A stretch of DNA of 64,000 nt from Ziziphus jujuba. Its lineage: Eukaryota > Streptophyta > Magnoliopsida > Rosales > Rhamnaceae. The stretch covers positions 18,651,001 to 18,715,000 of the forward strand of contig NC_083383.1 of the NCBI RefSeq assembly GCF_031755915.1. Direction: 5' to 3'. The position numbers and the translations under genes were made by a program. This document shows, in pieces, positions 33,421 to 44,489 of the stretch; within the stretch, counting starts at the first letter, position 1; every line of letters begins with the position of its first letter. The notes below the pieces were generated by a model. It was not told the origin of the DNA, searched no databases, and was given only the letters and a program-made list of their open reading frames with translations.

Positions 33421-34513
33421 AACTTGCCAAACCATGAAAGCTCCCCACTTGAGTGATAGAGGTTGGTGTTGGCCACTCCTTGATTGTTTGAACTTTAGAT
33501 TGATCAACTTTGATTCCTGCAGCACTTACTACAAATTCTAGGAAAACAAGCTCATCTTCGAAAAAGTCACACTTTTTCGTTTTAGCAAACAACCTTACTT
33601 TCCTAAGAACATTTAAAACTTGCCTAAGATGGTCTACATGTTCATCTAAATTTCGGCTATACACTAAAATGTCATCAAAGTACACTACACAAATTTACCA
33701 ATAAATGGATGAATAACATGATTCATAAGCCTCATAAAAGTACTAGGCGCATTAGTTAAATCAAAAGGCATGACAAACCATTCGTAGCCTATATTTAGTC
33801 TTAAATGCGGTCTTCCTTTCATCATCTTCTTTCATCTTAATTCGATGGTATCTACTCCTAAGATCAATTTTAGTAAACATGCAAGTACCATACAATTCAT
33901 CAAGCATATCATCTACTCTAGAAATTGGATGTCTATATTTAATGGTGATATTATTTATAGCCCTACAATCAATACACATTCTCCAAGAACCATCTTTTTT
34001 AGGCACTAATAAAACAGGAACAACACATGGACTCATACTCTCAATAATATAACCTTTATCAAGTAACTCACTTACCTGTTTTTGTAGCTCCTTTGTTTCT
34101 TCGGGATTGCTTCTATATGCAAGTCTATTTGGTAAGGGAACCCCTGGAACAAAGTTAATTTGATGTTCAATCCCTCTAATTGATGGTAATCCCTTTGGAA
34201 TTTCATCCAGAAATACATCTTCAAAATCTTGCAAAAGAGAAAGAATTGAACGTGATAATTCAAATGGTAATCCCTTTGGAATTTCATCCGGAAAGACATC
34301 TTCAAAATCTTGCAAAAGTGAAAGAATTGAACTTTGTAATTCACGTTCTTCAGCGTTAGCTTGATCAATAAAATAATTATCTTTATAAATCATGATCAGC
34401 AATGGTTTCTTACTCAAAATAGCTTTCTTACATCTACAAAACTCAAATAAAATTTTTTTATTCTTTCTTTCTTTCCTTTCTTTCCCTCTCTCTCTCCCTC
34501 GACCACCACACAA
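33421..34513 (-). pseudogene. Reverse transcriptase of G8 with a 27-residue tandem duplication
   Basis: The open frame 34513-33761 contains [17 protein letters not shown], then two consecutive copies of a segment containing SILSLLQDFEDVF and DEIPKGLP, then [19 protein letters not shown] and [18 protein letters not shown] frameshift follows near 33785. The next frame (33685 downwards) begins at [19 protein letters not shown] with the catalytic Asp pair and the thumb. The duplication is an 81-bp repeat at about 34184-34264 and 34265-34345. Confidence 0.9.
34184..34345 (-). repeat. 81-bp direct tandem duplication in G8 pol
   Basis: Two adjacent copies start TGGTAATCCCTTTGGAATTT on the plus strand at 34184 and 34265. 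They differ at only a few sites (for example CCAGAAATAC versus CCGGAAAGAC). Sister elements have one copy. Confidence 0.9.
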
Positions 34514-35138
34514 TTTCCCTCCCTCTCGGCTTTTCTCACACTCTCGGGTTTCTCTCCCCTTCTCACGACACTTTTGGTTTTCTCTTCATTTTTCCACTCA
34601 AGTTGGGTCTTAGAACACTTACCTGGTTGGTCTTGCATGGCTTGGACTCCTTAGGTGGGTGTTGTTATCGTGGGGGCCATGCTAGCTCTCTCCTTGAGTT
34701 GTTCGGCCACCCTCCTTCGTTGTATTTGTATTTGATCTATGTACACCTCTTTAGGAGTTAATGCCTCCAGCTTGACCTTCTTACCTTTAAATCTAAAAAC
34801 AATACTATTCTCTCTACCATAATGAATAGCATCTCTATCAAATTTTCAAGGCCTACCAAGTAAAATATGTCCCGCATGCATAGGCACAACATCATATAAA
34901 ACCACATCCATATATTTATCAATGCTGAATTTTACTTTAGCTTGTTTATTAACTTTCATCTCACCACTATCATTAAGCCATTGTAACCTATATGGTTCTT
35001 GATGTTTAATTTTTGTCAAGCCTAATTTATCTACCATAAGATAACTAATTACATTAATACAACTCCCACTATCAATAATCATGCTACAAATCTTACCTTG
35101 GATCTCACATCGGGTGTGGAAGATGTTCTCTCTTTGAA
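34514..35138 (-). pseudogene. Protease and linker of G8; fused to leader
   Basis: The protease frame 35082-34846 opens MIIDSGSCINVISYLMVDKL with the DSG triad and runs to HAGHILLGRP. Upstream, RCEIQGK-equivalent codons continue to about 35138, where sequence changes to leader (TAGAAGCAATCTTAACCTAA, 35150-35169). The linker (34510-34740) is Lys/Glu-rich. Gag is missing completely. Confidence 0.87.
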
Positions 35139-35239
35139 TCTCATGATGATAGAAGCAATCTTAACCTAATGCTAAAATTGCAGAATTACATAAAAACAAA
35201 TAAAGCAAATAAAGATAGATCAAACCTGAATAAAATTCA

Positions 35240-35251
35240 GCTCGGACACCA
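35240..35251 (-). other. Primer-binding site of G8 (mutated)
   Basis: The minus strand reads TGGTGTCCGAGC, two changes from TGGTATCAGAGC, two bases from the LTR end at 35254. Confidence 0.8.
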
Positions 35252-35253
35252 AA

Positions 35254-36253
35254 TGATATGAACCTAAGACGCCCTGCTCCTAAACCCGTATTATATTAGC
35301 TCGGATCTAATTATGTTCAAGTTCTAATGGTCACCTTGACCTGTAACCAACCTGTGATTAGAAACCTTGGTATATAATGAAGATGCCACAATAGGTGATG
35401 GAAGGCATATTGATAAGTCAAACTAAAACACTCATTCACTAATGATGTTTTAGGTCCTTAAAAGAACAAAGAGAATTCAATCTCACAAATAATTTTCTGT
35501 ATAAAGTTCAAGCTTTATTTCTCCTTGAAAATAAGCCTTTAAATAGGCTTTGAATTGAAAAAATAAAATTCTAAAAGGATTAGGAAATTTCAGCCAACAT
35601 AGAATCCAATTAGGAAATTGCTTAATTTCACATCATTTCCTAATCTAAATTGGATTAATTAATTCCCTTATTCTGAATTAGGAATTAATTAATTTACAAT
35701 GAAAATAATAAAATAATAACTTTCCTAAACTTATTTTTCCAGCAAATAAATAAATAAAAACCCAAAAAATTCAAACACAAATTAGGAAATGAGTTGACTA
35801 GTTTAACAACTAAGCTAACTTATGTCTGATGTCCGAGCTAACTTATGTCTGCCTGATGTCCGAGCTAACTTATGTTTGATGTCCAAGCTAACTTATGTCT
35901 GATGTCCAAGCTAACTTATGTCTGATGTCCGAGCTAACGTATCTCCGTCTGATGTCCGAACTAAGTTATGTCTGATGTTCGAAGTTCGAAGTCCGAGGTT
36001 AGATGTCCGATGTATGGGTGTCCGATATAAAATGTCCGATGTATCACCCTCCACCACTTTGATGCTTAAAACAGATCTTTTATCTTCAGGTATAGACAAG
36101 CCCTTTTGAGAATGAATTACTCCCTGGATCAAAGCAGTAAGGTTGTCTTTAAATCTCTTAGCTTGAGCCCTAGTGATCGGTCCAGTCTTCACCCGTATAG
36201 GATCAGTACCCCAATGGGTTGTCGGTTGTACGAGCTTGGTAGGATTCGCATCA
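35254..36253 (-). repeat. 5' LTR of G8 (minisatellite subfamily)
   Basis: 1000 bp, from TGATGCGAATCCTACC (minus, 36253) to the end at 35254. Arrays of the 23/27-bp unit lie at about 35818-36000, then about 45 bp of the GTATGGGTGTCC type. A 93-codon frame (36192-35911) shows the LTR-encoded Pol tail. Confidence 0.9.
35818..36045 (-). repeat. Minisatellite arrays in the G8 5' LTR
   Basis: Six to seven units, 23 or 27 bp, core TGATGTCCGAGCTAAC. The translated minus frame turns the neighbouring repeats into a Thr/Ser/Arg-rich tail with recurring YRTPIHRTS-like peptides. Confidence 0.8.
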
Positions 36254-37307
36254 CCATGTTAGTATAAATAATACAAAAATCCTTACCAAAATCACTCCCT
36301 CACATGTTTCACTCACATACGATCTCGACACTCATGTTTGCACACTAGTTTCGACTTTTAACCCTCTTTTAAACTCACACCCTCTTGCTTTTTCACTTAA
36401 AGAATTATCTAGAAGTTCTAATTCAAAACACACACAAAACAGCAACTAGATCACAAGTATGCGTTAATTTAACTTATCAACAGAATAGCAAGTAAAACAA
36501 ACAAATACAAAAATGAATTGACAAAACCTAATCTCAGCCTAACTAACCAAAAATAAGGCAAATCAACAAGTAATTTTCAAAATTAGTAAGGAGCATACCA
36601 GAATATTAAGAAATAAAAAATTCAAGGATAAAATTTAGGAAAGAAATTCAAACAACGAACAAGAATGATTTTGTACAAAATATGGAATAGTTGTTGGTTG
36701 TAGTTTTTGTAATTTTAAGCTTTTGTTTCGAATTCTTTACCAAATTTAATCCAAACAATTTTAGCACTCAAAATTCAAATCCCTAGCAGTCAATATTGAA
36801 TGAAATAGTAGCAACTCTAACAATTATCAAGCAAACAATATTCAAACCTTTCATGCTTCAAAATCGACCTTTTGTGCAGTAATTTTTTTTAATCGGCTTT
36901 TCTCTTCTTTCTTTTTTAATTACTGGTTTAATATAAACACAACTCCAGTAGCAAGAATCATCACAAAAAGCGCAATTCAACAACAAAAAATCCAACCAAA
37001 CCCGAGACCAACTTTCAACAAAAACAAATTGTAAAAATTTATAGATTTTATGCAATATGTTCACAAACTCTCTTTTTTTTTTTCTATGAATATATGAAAA
37101 CAACTAATTTTAGATCAAAACAGCAAAGAAAAATCAACAATAGCCCAAATTCCTGAGAACTAATATGTAAAATAACCAACAGACAAGGAATCAAAAAGTT
37201 AGATAAAATAAGAAACAAATTCAGCTATGAAGAAAAACTAAAAAAAATTTAGCTATGAAAAAAACTATGTTTTTTTTTTTTTCAACACAAAAAGTGTAGA
37301 AGATAGA
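36254..37307 (-). other. Leader of G7, first part
   Basis: Leader sequence directly upstream of the G7 gag start, split from it by G8 and interrupted at 37308 by solo LTR S2. T tracts lie near 37071-37085 and 37270-37282. It continues at 38820-38911 to the primer site (38912-38922, GGTATCAAAGC on minus, one change). Confidence 0.8.
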
Positions 37308-38819
37308 TGATACGAATCCACCTAAAAACGCATAATCGACAACCCACTGGGGTGTCGACCTATTATGGATGAAGACTAGGCCGATCACTAGAGCTTAAGC
37401 CAAAAGGTTTAGGGACAAAGTGGGAGCATTTATATAGGGAGTAGTTAATTCTCAAAAGAGCTTGTCCATACCCAAAGATACAAAGCTTGTTCTAAGCATT
37501 TGAGTGGTGGAAGCAGATCCAGACCCGGGTAGCTGTTTTCATGCAATTTGGACTCCGTGTAGCAAGGAATGGTTCCAACCCTTCATGAAATCAATGAATA
37601 TCATTAAGAGGACATGGAATCCAGCCAAGGAAGAATCAAAAGCATATAAAAAAGACTTGTATAGACAACATCTCAATTTGGCCAAAAATGTGTTGTTTAG
37701 CCTCTGGCTTTGACTTTTCTTCTTGTTTGACTTATTTCAATCAAGCCGCCCGAACCTGTACAATTAACAACCCGTTGGGGTGCCAACCCAATATGGATGA
37801 AGACTGGGCTGATCACTAGAGCTTAAGCCAAAAGGTTTAAGGACAAACTGGGAGCATTATAGAGGGAGTATTCAATTCTCAAAAGAGCTTGTCCATACCC
37901 GAAGATACAAAGCCTGTTCTAAGCATCCAAATAGTGGAAGCTGATACAAACCCGAGTAGCTGTTTTCGTACAAATTTGGACTCTGTGCAACAAGGAATGG
38001 TTCCAACACTTTGTGATATCAATGAATATCATTAAGAGGGCATGGAATCCATCCAAGGTGCAATCAAAAGCACCTAAAAACAAATTGTATGGATAGCATC
38101 TCAATTTGGCTGAAAATGTGTTATTTAGCTGCTGGCTTTGACTTTTCTTTTTGTTTGACTTATTCCAATCAAATGGAAACGTGTGAGAATCATTATTAAT
38201 CATATTTGGCATCCTACATGGCATATGGAAGCTAATTTAGAGCCAAAACAAGCTGGAGATTGATCAAAGTTACCTTAGTAGTAAAACTAGTCTACTAGTT
38301 TCCTAAATTGATTTTGACTTTTTGTTTTAGGAAATTAGTCTTTTATTTGGTTTCTATTTATTTATTTGCTGGACAAATCAACTTAGGAAAGTTATTATTT
38401 ATTATTTTCATTGTAAATTAATTAATTCCGAATTCAAAAATAAAGGAATTAATTAATCCAAATTAGATTAGGAAATGGGTGAATTTTGGCGAAGCTACAT
38501 TTCCTATTCTTTTGGTGGCCGATTTTACCTAGTTAATTAGGGTTTTATCAATTATATTTAGTACATTATTCATACAGAAAATTATTTGTGAGATTGAATT
38601 CTCTTTGTTCTCTTTGAACACCTAAAACATCATTAGTAAATGAGTATTTTAGTTTGACTTATCAATAGGAAATTCATCACCTATTGTGGCATCTTCATTA
38701 TACTAAGGTTTCTGATCATAGGTTGGTTAGGGGTTAAGGTGACCATTAGAATTTGAACCTAACTAGATATGGGCTAATATAATACGGATTTAGGTGCCGG
38801 TCATCCTAGATTTGTATCA
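37308..38819 (+). mobile_element. Solo LTR S2 with an internal tandem duplication
   Basis: Starts TGATACGAATCCACC and ends CCTAGATTTGTATCA. The exact target duplication ATAGA (37303-37307 and 38820-38824) lies within the G7 leader. It is 1512 bp instead of about 1.1 kb, because the U3 start region is present twice: about 37318-37745 and 37746-38173 with a 428-bp period. The copies differ at scattered sites. The 3' half (from about 38174) is a normal single-copy LTR. Confidence 0.92.
37318..38173 (+). repeat. 428-bp direct tandem duplication inside S2
   Basis: Anchor: AACCCACTGG at 37341 and AACCCGTTGG at 37769. Both copies contain the TTCTCAAAAGAGCTTGTCC block and the GACTTTTCTT block. The second copy lacks the terminal TGATACGAA, so it is a duplication and not a second complete LTR inserted end to end. 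Confidence 0.88.
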
Positions 38820-38922
38820 ATAGAAGTAACCTTAACATAATCGTAAAATTACAGAATAATACAAAAAAAAAATTAAAGCAAATAAAAAAGATCAAACCTG
38901 AATAAAATTCGGCTTTGATACC

Positions 38923-40004
38923 TTAAATCCGTATTATATTAGCTCAGATCATAATTAAGTTCAGGTTCTAATGGTCACCTTAACTCCTAATCAACTTGTG
39001 ATTAGAAATCATGGTATATGATGAAGACGCCACAATGGGTGATAGATGTCCTAGTGATAAGTCAAACTAAAGCACTTGATTTCTATTAAGTGTTTTAGGT
39101 GTTCAAGTGTTTGGAGAAGCAATCCTAGAGGACTAGGTAAAAATCGGCCAGTAATAATAATCTAAGCTTATTTCTCATAAATAAGCCTTTAAATAAGATT
39201 TGAAAGAACAAATAAAATCCTGGAAGACTAGGTAAAAACCGGCCAGCAATAGGAAAACTAAAGTTGTTGGCCGAATTTCAATACTTTCCTGATCTTATTT
39301 TCACTAATTAATTCCTTTATTTTGAATTAGGAATTAATTAATTTACAATTGAAATAATAAATTATCAACTTTCCTAAGTTAATTTTTTTAGAAAATAAAC
39401 AAATAAAAACCAAGATAGTTTCCCAAAACAAAAAGTCAAACTGAATTTAGGAAACCAGTTGACTAGTTGACAACTAAGATGTCTTTATCCAATCTCCAGC
39501 TAGTTTAGCTTCCAAATTAGCTCCATATGCCATGTACGATGCCAAATAGGATTAATAATGATTTCCATACATTGCCCCTTGATTGGAATAAGTCAAACTT
39601 GCTTAAACAACAAAAGAAGTCAAAGTCAGCACCAAATGAGGAATTTAGGCCAAAAAGAAAGGCTATGTGCAAATGAGCTCTTTGATTGCTTTTGCTTCTT
39701 CCATGACATGATTTCATGGCCTTTTGGTGATATCAATTGAGTTCACATAGTGTTGAATCCATTCCTCATTGCTCGGGGTTCAAAAATGTACCAAAACAGC
39801 TTGTTGGGTCCATTTCCGACTTCGTGACTTGGATACATAAGACGAGCTTTCGATCTTAAGACAATGTCATGCCCAGTTAAGATTAAATCACTCCTTGGAT
39901 GAAACTAACCAGATTGTCTTTGAATTTCCTAGCTTGTGCTGGAGTGATTGGTCCCTACTTCCTTTGCAAAGGATCAGCACTCCATCGAGTAGTCAGTCTA
40001 ATCA
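38923..40004 (-). repeat. 5' LTR of G7 (both tips damaged)
   Basis: The last 27 or so bases (family end through CTGCTCC) are missing next to the primer site at 38922, and about 20 bases are missing near the outer tip at about 39998. The exact GTGGA duplication still fixes the outer boundary at 40004. It lacks the minisatellite, like the 3' LTR 25019-26140. A short internal duplication (AATAATCTAAGC / GGTAAAAATCGGCCAG blocks) is present near 39110-39250. Confidence 0.85.
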
Positions 40005-40649
40005 GTGGAGGACTAATACAAGGAGATGGAGATGCTCATGATGAGATTGAGCATGAATGAAGACTGAGAGGCAACAATGGCACGGTTTTTGGGTGGTTTG
40101 AATCAAGAGATAGCCAACTAAGTAGAATTACAACAATATGTGGAATGGAAAGAGATGTTACATGTGGCTGTTAAAATTGATAACCAATTCAAAAGGAGGG
40201 GTACAAGCTCACGGTTTGGAGGAGTTTCCAACAGTGGGAGGTCTAACTCAAGTGTTTGGAGAAGCAATCCCACATATCACACACAAACAAAATCGAAGCA
40301 ACGCGAAAAGAGCTCTAATCGGCCAAGGAGGGATACAAGGTTGGATTCAACTCAAGCACTAAGTTGGAAGGTAAATTTGATCCTAAATCCTCAAGAACTA
40401 GTGATATTGTTTGTTTTAAGTGCCAGGGATGAGGACATATTGCCAACCAATGCCCGAATAGAATAATTATAGTGCTGAAAGGCAATGGAGAGCTGGAGTC
40501 CGAAAGTGAAGAATCCGAAGTTGAAACCGAGTTTGTTGATCAAGAAATTGGAGATGAAGAACGAGATGAAGCTGAGACTGTCAAACCTTCAAAATTCAAA
40601 TTGAGTTTGGTGGCGAGGGTCTTGAATGTGTATAAAGATGAGGATCAAG

Positions 40650-40940
40650 TCCAAAAAGAAGGCATCTTCCACGCCCGATGTGAAATTCAAGGTAATATTT
40701 GTAGTATGATAATTGATAGTGGAAGTTATGCTAATGTCATTAGCAATGTGGTGGTTGAGAAATTAGGATTAAGAACCATTAAACATTCAGAACCTTATAA
40801 ATTACAATGGCTTAATGATAGTGGAGAGATGAAAGTAAACAAATAAGCTAAGGTAAAATTTAGCATTGATAAATATGTGGATATTGTATTATGTGATGTT
40901 GTGCCTGTGCATACTGGTCATATTCTCTTGGGAAGGTCAT
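40650..40940 (+). pseudogene. Protease of G5, truncated
   Basis: Contains ARCEIQGNICSMIIDSGSYA with the DSG active-site triad (about 40700-40725), LQWLNDSGEMKVNK and, after a stop at about 40845, KVKFSIDKYVDIV to HTGHILLGR. It ends in a short 19-bp tandem duplication (40918-40936 and 40937-40955) and then unassigned DNA. Downstream Pol is absent. Confidence 0.8.
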
Positions 40941-40955
40941 ATTCTATAGGGAAGG

Positions 40956-42462
40956 CCATAGGATAGCAAAAGAAAGAAACATGTAGGATTAACCCACCTC
41001 ACGATGCTTAGTGTACGAAAGGTATCGTGGCAATAATAAACCTATGAGATGAACTTAACCTTAAAACCCTCAGCGTACAATAGGCATCGTGGCAAACCTG
41101 TGCACTATAATATAGTATTGAGCTGAAACATTAGTGCTATGTGGTACATCAATTAAAAATAGCAGTACAACATCCATAAAATATATTTTGCAAGATCATA
41201 CTTTTCCAAACAATATTGTACCATAAAACATAATTTAATATTCAAATCCAACCATTTATTAAATATTTCAAAAATTCTAAGTTATCATTTCACGCCAAAA
41301 CATGAATACCAATAGTAAAATATATATCATCATAACAATTGTTTAGCACCCAAATATATAATATACTTAAATAGGCTTAAAAATATATAATTTCCAATCG
41401 ATTTTTTCAAAATTAATTATTTTTCAAAATGACTGAAACCTCAATTCATTTACCAAGTTATTTAAATACCATGATCCACAAGTTCATTATGAACTCATTA
41501 GAGTTTGAACCATTTAAAATCTTATCAATATCAAATGAGCTAGATCTTATTGTACCATTTTGGTACCATTATCATATATTAAAAAAAAGAAAAAAAAAAG
41601 AAAATATGTATATTTAGTGGACTAGACATGTTTATCATATTTTATTGGACCATAATAACATTAAAAGGATTTTGTAGGTATGCAGAAAAGGATTTTGCTA
41701 CAATATTCAAAGCATTGTCCAGTATTCATTGTCTAGTTAGCTTATAAATAACCAATCTAGCACCTTTTTCATAATTAACTTAATGGCAGAAAGGGAACAA
41801 CCAAAAAGACTAAATGACAATGAACAACACATAAATCCACAACATAAACAGACACCAAAGAGACTAGACATAACCATTCTCACCACTTTTATTATTCCAC
41901 AGTTAAAAATAGCAACAGGAACAGATACCAACAATATTCCATAAACCAAATAAAATACATTAATACACATAACTGGATTTTCTTCTACATAACATCGGTA
42001 ATATACAATCCCAACATGTTTCATACAAATTAGTGCTTTTAATATGCCCATGCCACTAGTTTCAATTTACCCATCACCTATACAACCTCATCACCAAAAA
42101 TTTTAATGATAAACACATACGATATTTGGGCCTTGGACATCCTTAACCATCAAATATCCCCATCTTGAATATCAATGGTTAATTACTTGACTCTCTAATT
42201 AGTTTGTTGAATTTGTGATGTCCAAATTAAAGTTTATACTTATATATTTATATATGTTAGTTTTAATTAATAATGATGGACATAATTTTTTCTTGCTATG
42301 TTTGTTTTACTTATATACTTTATTTTTTAACGATGGTTGGCTAAGCCTTAGAAAAGCTTCAGATGATGGATGTCATTAATGGTTTCCTTTGTTTCCACAA
42401 TAGTTTTGGCTTGCATAAGATAAATTGATGGTTGTTATGTTTAGCTTTTAAGAATAGGTAAT
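40956..42462. other. Unassigned AT-rich DNA left of S3
   Basis: No match to the gypsy, copia or TRIM sequences in this window. Visible structure: two diverged copies of a segment ending TATCGTGGCAA / CATCGTGGCAA (about 41001-41034 and 41063-41096, 62-bp period), and a small minus-strand frame at 42051-41737 (104 codons, Cys-rich and hydrophobic, no family recognised). It could be host intergenic DNA, an untranslated gene remnant or an unrecognised element. This is the left flank of S3's GTAAT duplication. Confidence 0.5.
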
Positions 42463-44489
42463 GGATACAAACCTAGGTCAACACACGCCTAAACCCATAT
42501 TATATTAGTCCAAATATCAATTAAGTTTAGATTTTAATGGAATGACCTCAACCCCTAACTAACCTGTGATTAGAAACCTTCGTATAATAAAGACACCACA
42601 ATAGGTGATGGATATCTTATTGATAAGTCAAAACTAAAACACTCACTCTCTAATGGTGTTTTAGATGTTCAAAGAGAACAAAGACAAATTCAATCTCACA
42701 ATAATTTTCTGTAAAATATTCAAGCTACCTTCTCGTTGAAAAATAACCTTTAAATAGGTTCAATACATGAAACAAAAAACCCTAAAAGGATAGGACAAAA
42801 CCGGCCAATAGGATTAGGAAACCAAGTTAGCTGAATTTTCTCTCTCCTTTCCTAATCTAATTTTGCTTAATTAATTCCTTTATTTTGAATTAAAAATTAA
42901 TTAATTTAAAATGAAAATAATAAAATAATAGCTTTCATAAGTTGATTTGTTCAGCAAATAAATAAATATAAATCAAATAAAAGATAATTTCCTAAAACAA
43001 AAAGTCAAAATCAAATTAGGAAACTAAAATACTATCTTTTGACTAAGCTGTCTTTGACCAATTTAAGCTCCATATCAGCTTCCATATGCTTTGTAGGATG
43101 CCAAATAGGATTATCATTGAGTCCCACATGTTTCCCTTGCTTGGATCAAATAGAAAATGTCAAGTCAGCAAAATACAGTAAAGCCAGCAAGCAATTGCAG
43201 CAAAACCGGCCATCTTTCTCCCTTGACTTTATTCCATGACCTCTTAAAGATATTCATTGAATCCATGAAGTATTGGAACCATTTTTTGCTGCCCGGAGTC
43301 CATATTTGCAAGAAAATAGCTACCCGGGTCCGTAACGGCTTCTGATGGAATTTGGTGTAGGTTTATGTTGTTGTACCCTAGAGCATAATCATTCAAGGTG
43401 TTAGTCAAGAATGATTGTTGTTGGTTCTTGGTTCTTGATTTTGTTTTTTTTTTTTTGGGTTTGTTTAGGTTTTGTTTCTGGTTTTAATGGAGGTTTAGGG
43501 TTCTTGAGAAGGTTGTTAGCTTTTGGGAAGAAGAAGAAACCAAAATGTAGTAGATGAGAGAAAGAGAGCCAAAAATGTTGTTTTTCAAAATCTGTTTTTG
43601 AATATTTTCTTTCTCAACGTTTTTCATTACAATTTTCATACTTTTAATTACATCAAAAAGACAATAAGGCATGCTGACATATTGAGCAATAAATACAAAA
43701 GCATTAAAAGTAACCAACCAAGCCAAACTACCTCAACTAACTCTAATCAATGTGCTGGGCATGCAAGAAACCTTCTTTAATGGGCAGTTCAGCTTGTCTA
43801 AGGCATTTGAATTTGAAAACCAGCTCCATTTGACTTGAAAATTGGAGGGAAGCCTTTTTGAATATTAAAATATGTTCTACCCAAAAACCAAATAAAACAA
43901 AGTCCATTTACCCATTCAAAAGTAATCAAACCCGAGGCAGTTTTGCCCAGTTTTCTGGGCAACAAAACTGCACAAGGGTCAGATTGTTTTGGGCTTAACT
44001 CAGCCTTCCCAGCTCCAAATTGGGCCATTCTTTTTGCTGCTGCTTCCTCTACATATCAGTGGACTTATGTTGCTGGAAATACAATTCCAGCAACTAGACA
44101 AAAAAGGCCTTAAGCTAGATAATGAGCTTAGGGCATTACAAAAAGGATATTGTTCTTAAACATTACAAGATAAAATAAAATGTATAAACATAAACAATGT
44201 TTGGTCTTTGATGTTGCAAAACAAAGAGTGCAAGTGTAACCGAACTACCTTGCACATTGTGGCAAGATCACGACATTTCAGCAGCTTCCACCACTTGGAT
44301 GGTTAAAACAGGCCTTGTATTTTCGGGTATGGCTTGCCCTTTTGCAAATGGATTGCTCCCTGTATAAATACAGCCAAGTTATCCTTAAACCTCTTAGCTT
44401 AAGCCTTAGTGATCGGCCCCGTCTTCATCTGTAATTGGTCAGCACCCCAGCGGGTTAATGGCTGTATGGGATCAGGCCGATTCTCATCT
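42463..44489 (-). mobile_element. Solo LTR S3 (gypsy), split by SC2
   Basis: The minus-strand LTR start is at 44489 (AGATGAGAATCGGCC) and the end at 42463 (GGATACAAAC on plus, degenerate). The exact target duplication GTAAT (42458-42462 and 44490-44494) lies in unassigned DNA. Removing the 941-bp insertion SC2 and one GCTTC leaves about 1081 bp, the normal LTR length. It has no minisatellite. Confidence 0.9.
43343..44283 (-). mobile_element. Solo LTR SC2 of a second copia-type family
   Basis: 941 bp flanked by exact GCTTC duplications (43338-43342 and 44284-44288) inside S3. Read on the minus strand it starts TGCTGAAATGTCGTGATCTT and ends ACACCAAATTCCATCA. These resemble the C1 LTR start TGTTGAAAAGGTGGTAATCT and end ACACCAAACTCCAACA, but the interiors differ clearly. 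It is therefore likely a related but separate copia lineage. No primer site or coding sequence is attached. Confidence 0.85.

Larger units (their letters stand above)
30796..36253 (-). mobile_element. Ty3/gypsy element G8, both LTRs, gag deleted
   Basis: 3' LTR 30796-31801, integrase to protease 31802-35138, about 100 bp of leader, primer site and 5' LTR 35254-36253. An exact target duplication CCATG (30791-30795 and 36254-36258) lies at the gag start codon of G7. Protease is joined at about 35138 directly to the leader, so all of gag is gone. Same minisatellite LTR subfamily as G6. Confidence 0.93.
25019..40004 (-). mobile_element. Ty3/gypsy element G7, both LTRs, hosting G8 and S2
   Basis: 3' LTR 25019-26140, integrase to gag 26141-30795, leader 36254-37307 and 38820-38911, and 5' LTR 38923-40004. 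An exact target duplication GTGGA (25014-25018 and 40005-40009) joins the gag of G5. Subtracting G8 (30796-36253) and S2 (37308-38819) leaves about 8.0 kb. Stops and deletions are frequent, so it is an old insertion. Confidence 0.92.
16911..40649 (+). pseudogene. gag of G5 in three pieces
   Basis: Pieces are 16911-17422, 24811-25018 and 40005-40649. The first opens MSDLGMRRGDGSLRNLEEES and then meets several stops. It reaches NIKVNIPPFMGMSDPEAYLE, the conserved start of the capsid region. The second piece reads KLAALEFGHYAF. The third resumes with the conserved DYYKEM-equivalent region, then RGTSSRFGGVSNSGRSNSS and a zinc knuckle near 40410-40455 whose CCHC residues are present but interrupted by a TGA. 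A nonfunctional fossil, useful for ordering the insertions. Confidence 0.85.
15826..40955 (+). mobile_element. Ty3/gypsy element G5, plus, split by G6 and G7
   Basis: Its leader (15826-16910), gag (16911-17422, 24811-25018, 40005 onwards) and protease (to about 40940) read collinearly once G6 and G7 are removed. Target duplications TAGGT/CAGGT flank G6 and GTGGA/GTGGA flank G7. Both LTRs and everything after protease are missing. G5 is the oldest layer of this block. Confidence 0.85.

Noticed and set aside
37308..37745. Two separate LTRs inserted side by side
   Set aside because: The second copy lacks the terminal TGATACGAA, there is one LTR 3' end and one exact ATAGA pair, so a tandem duplication is simpler.
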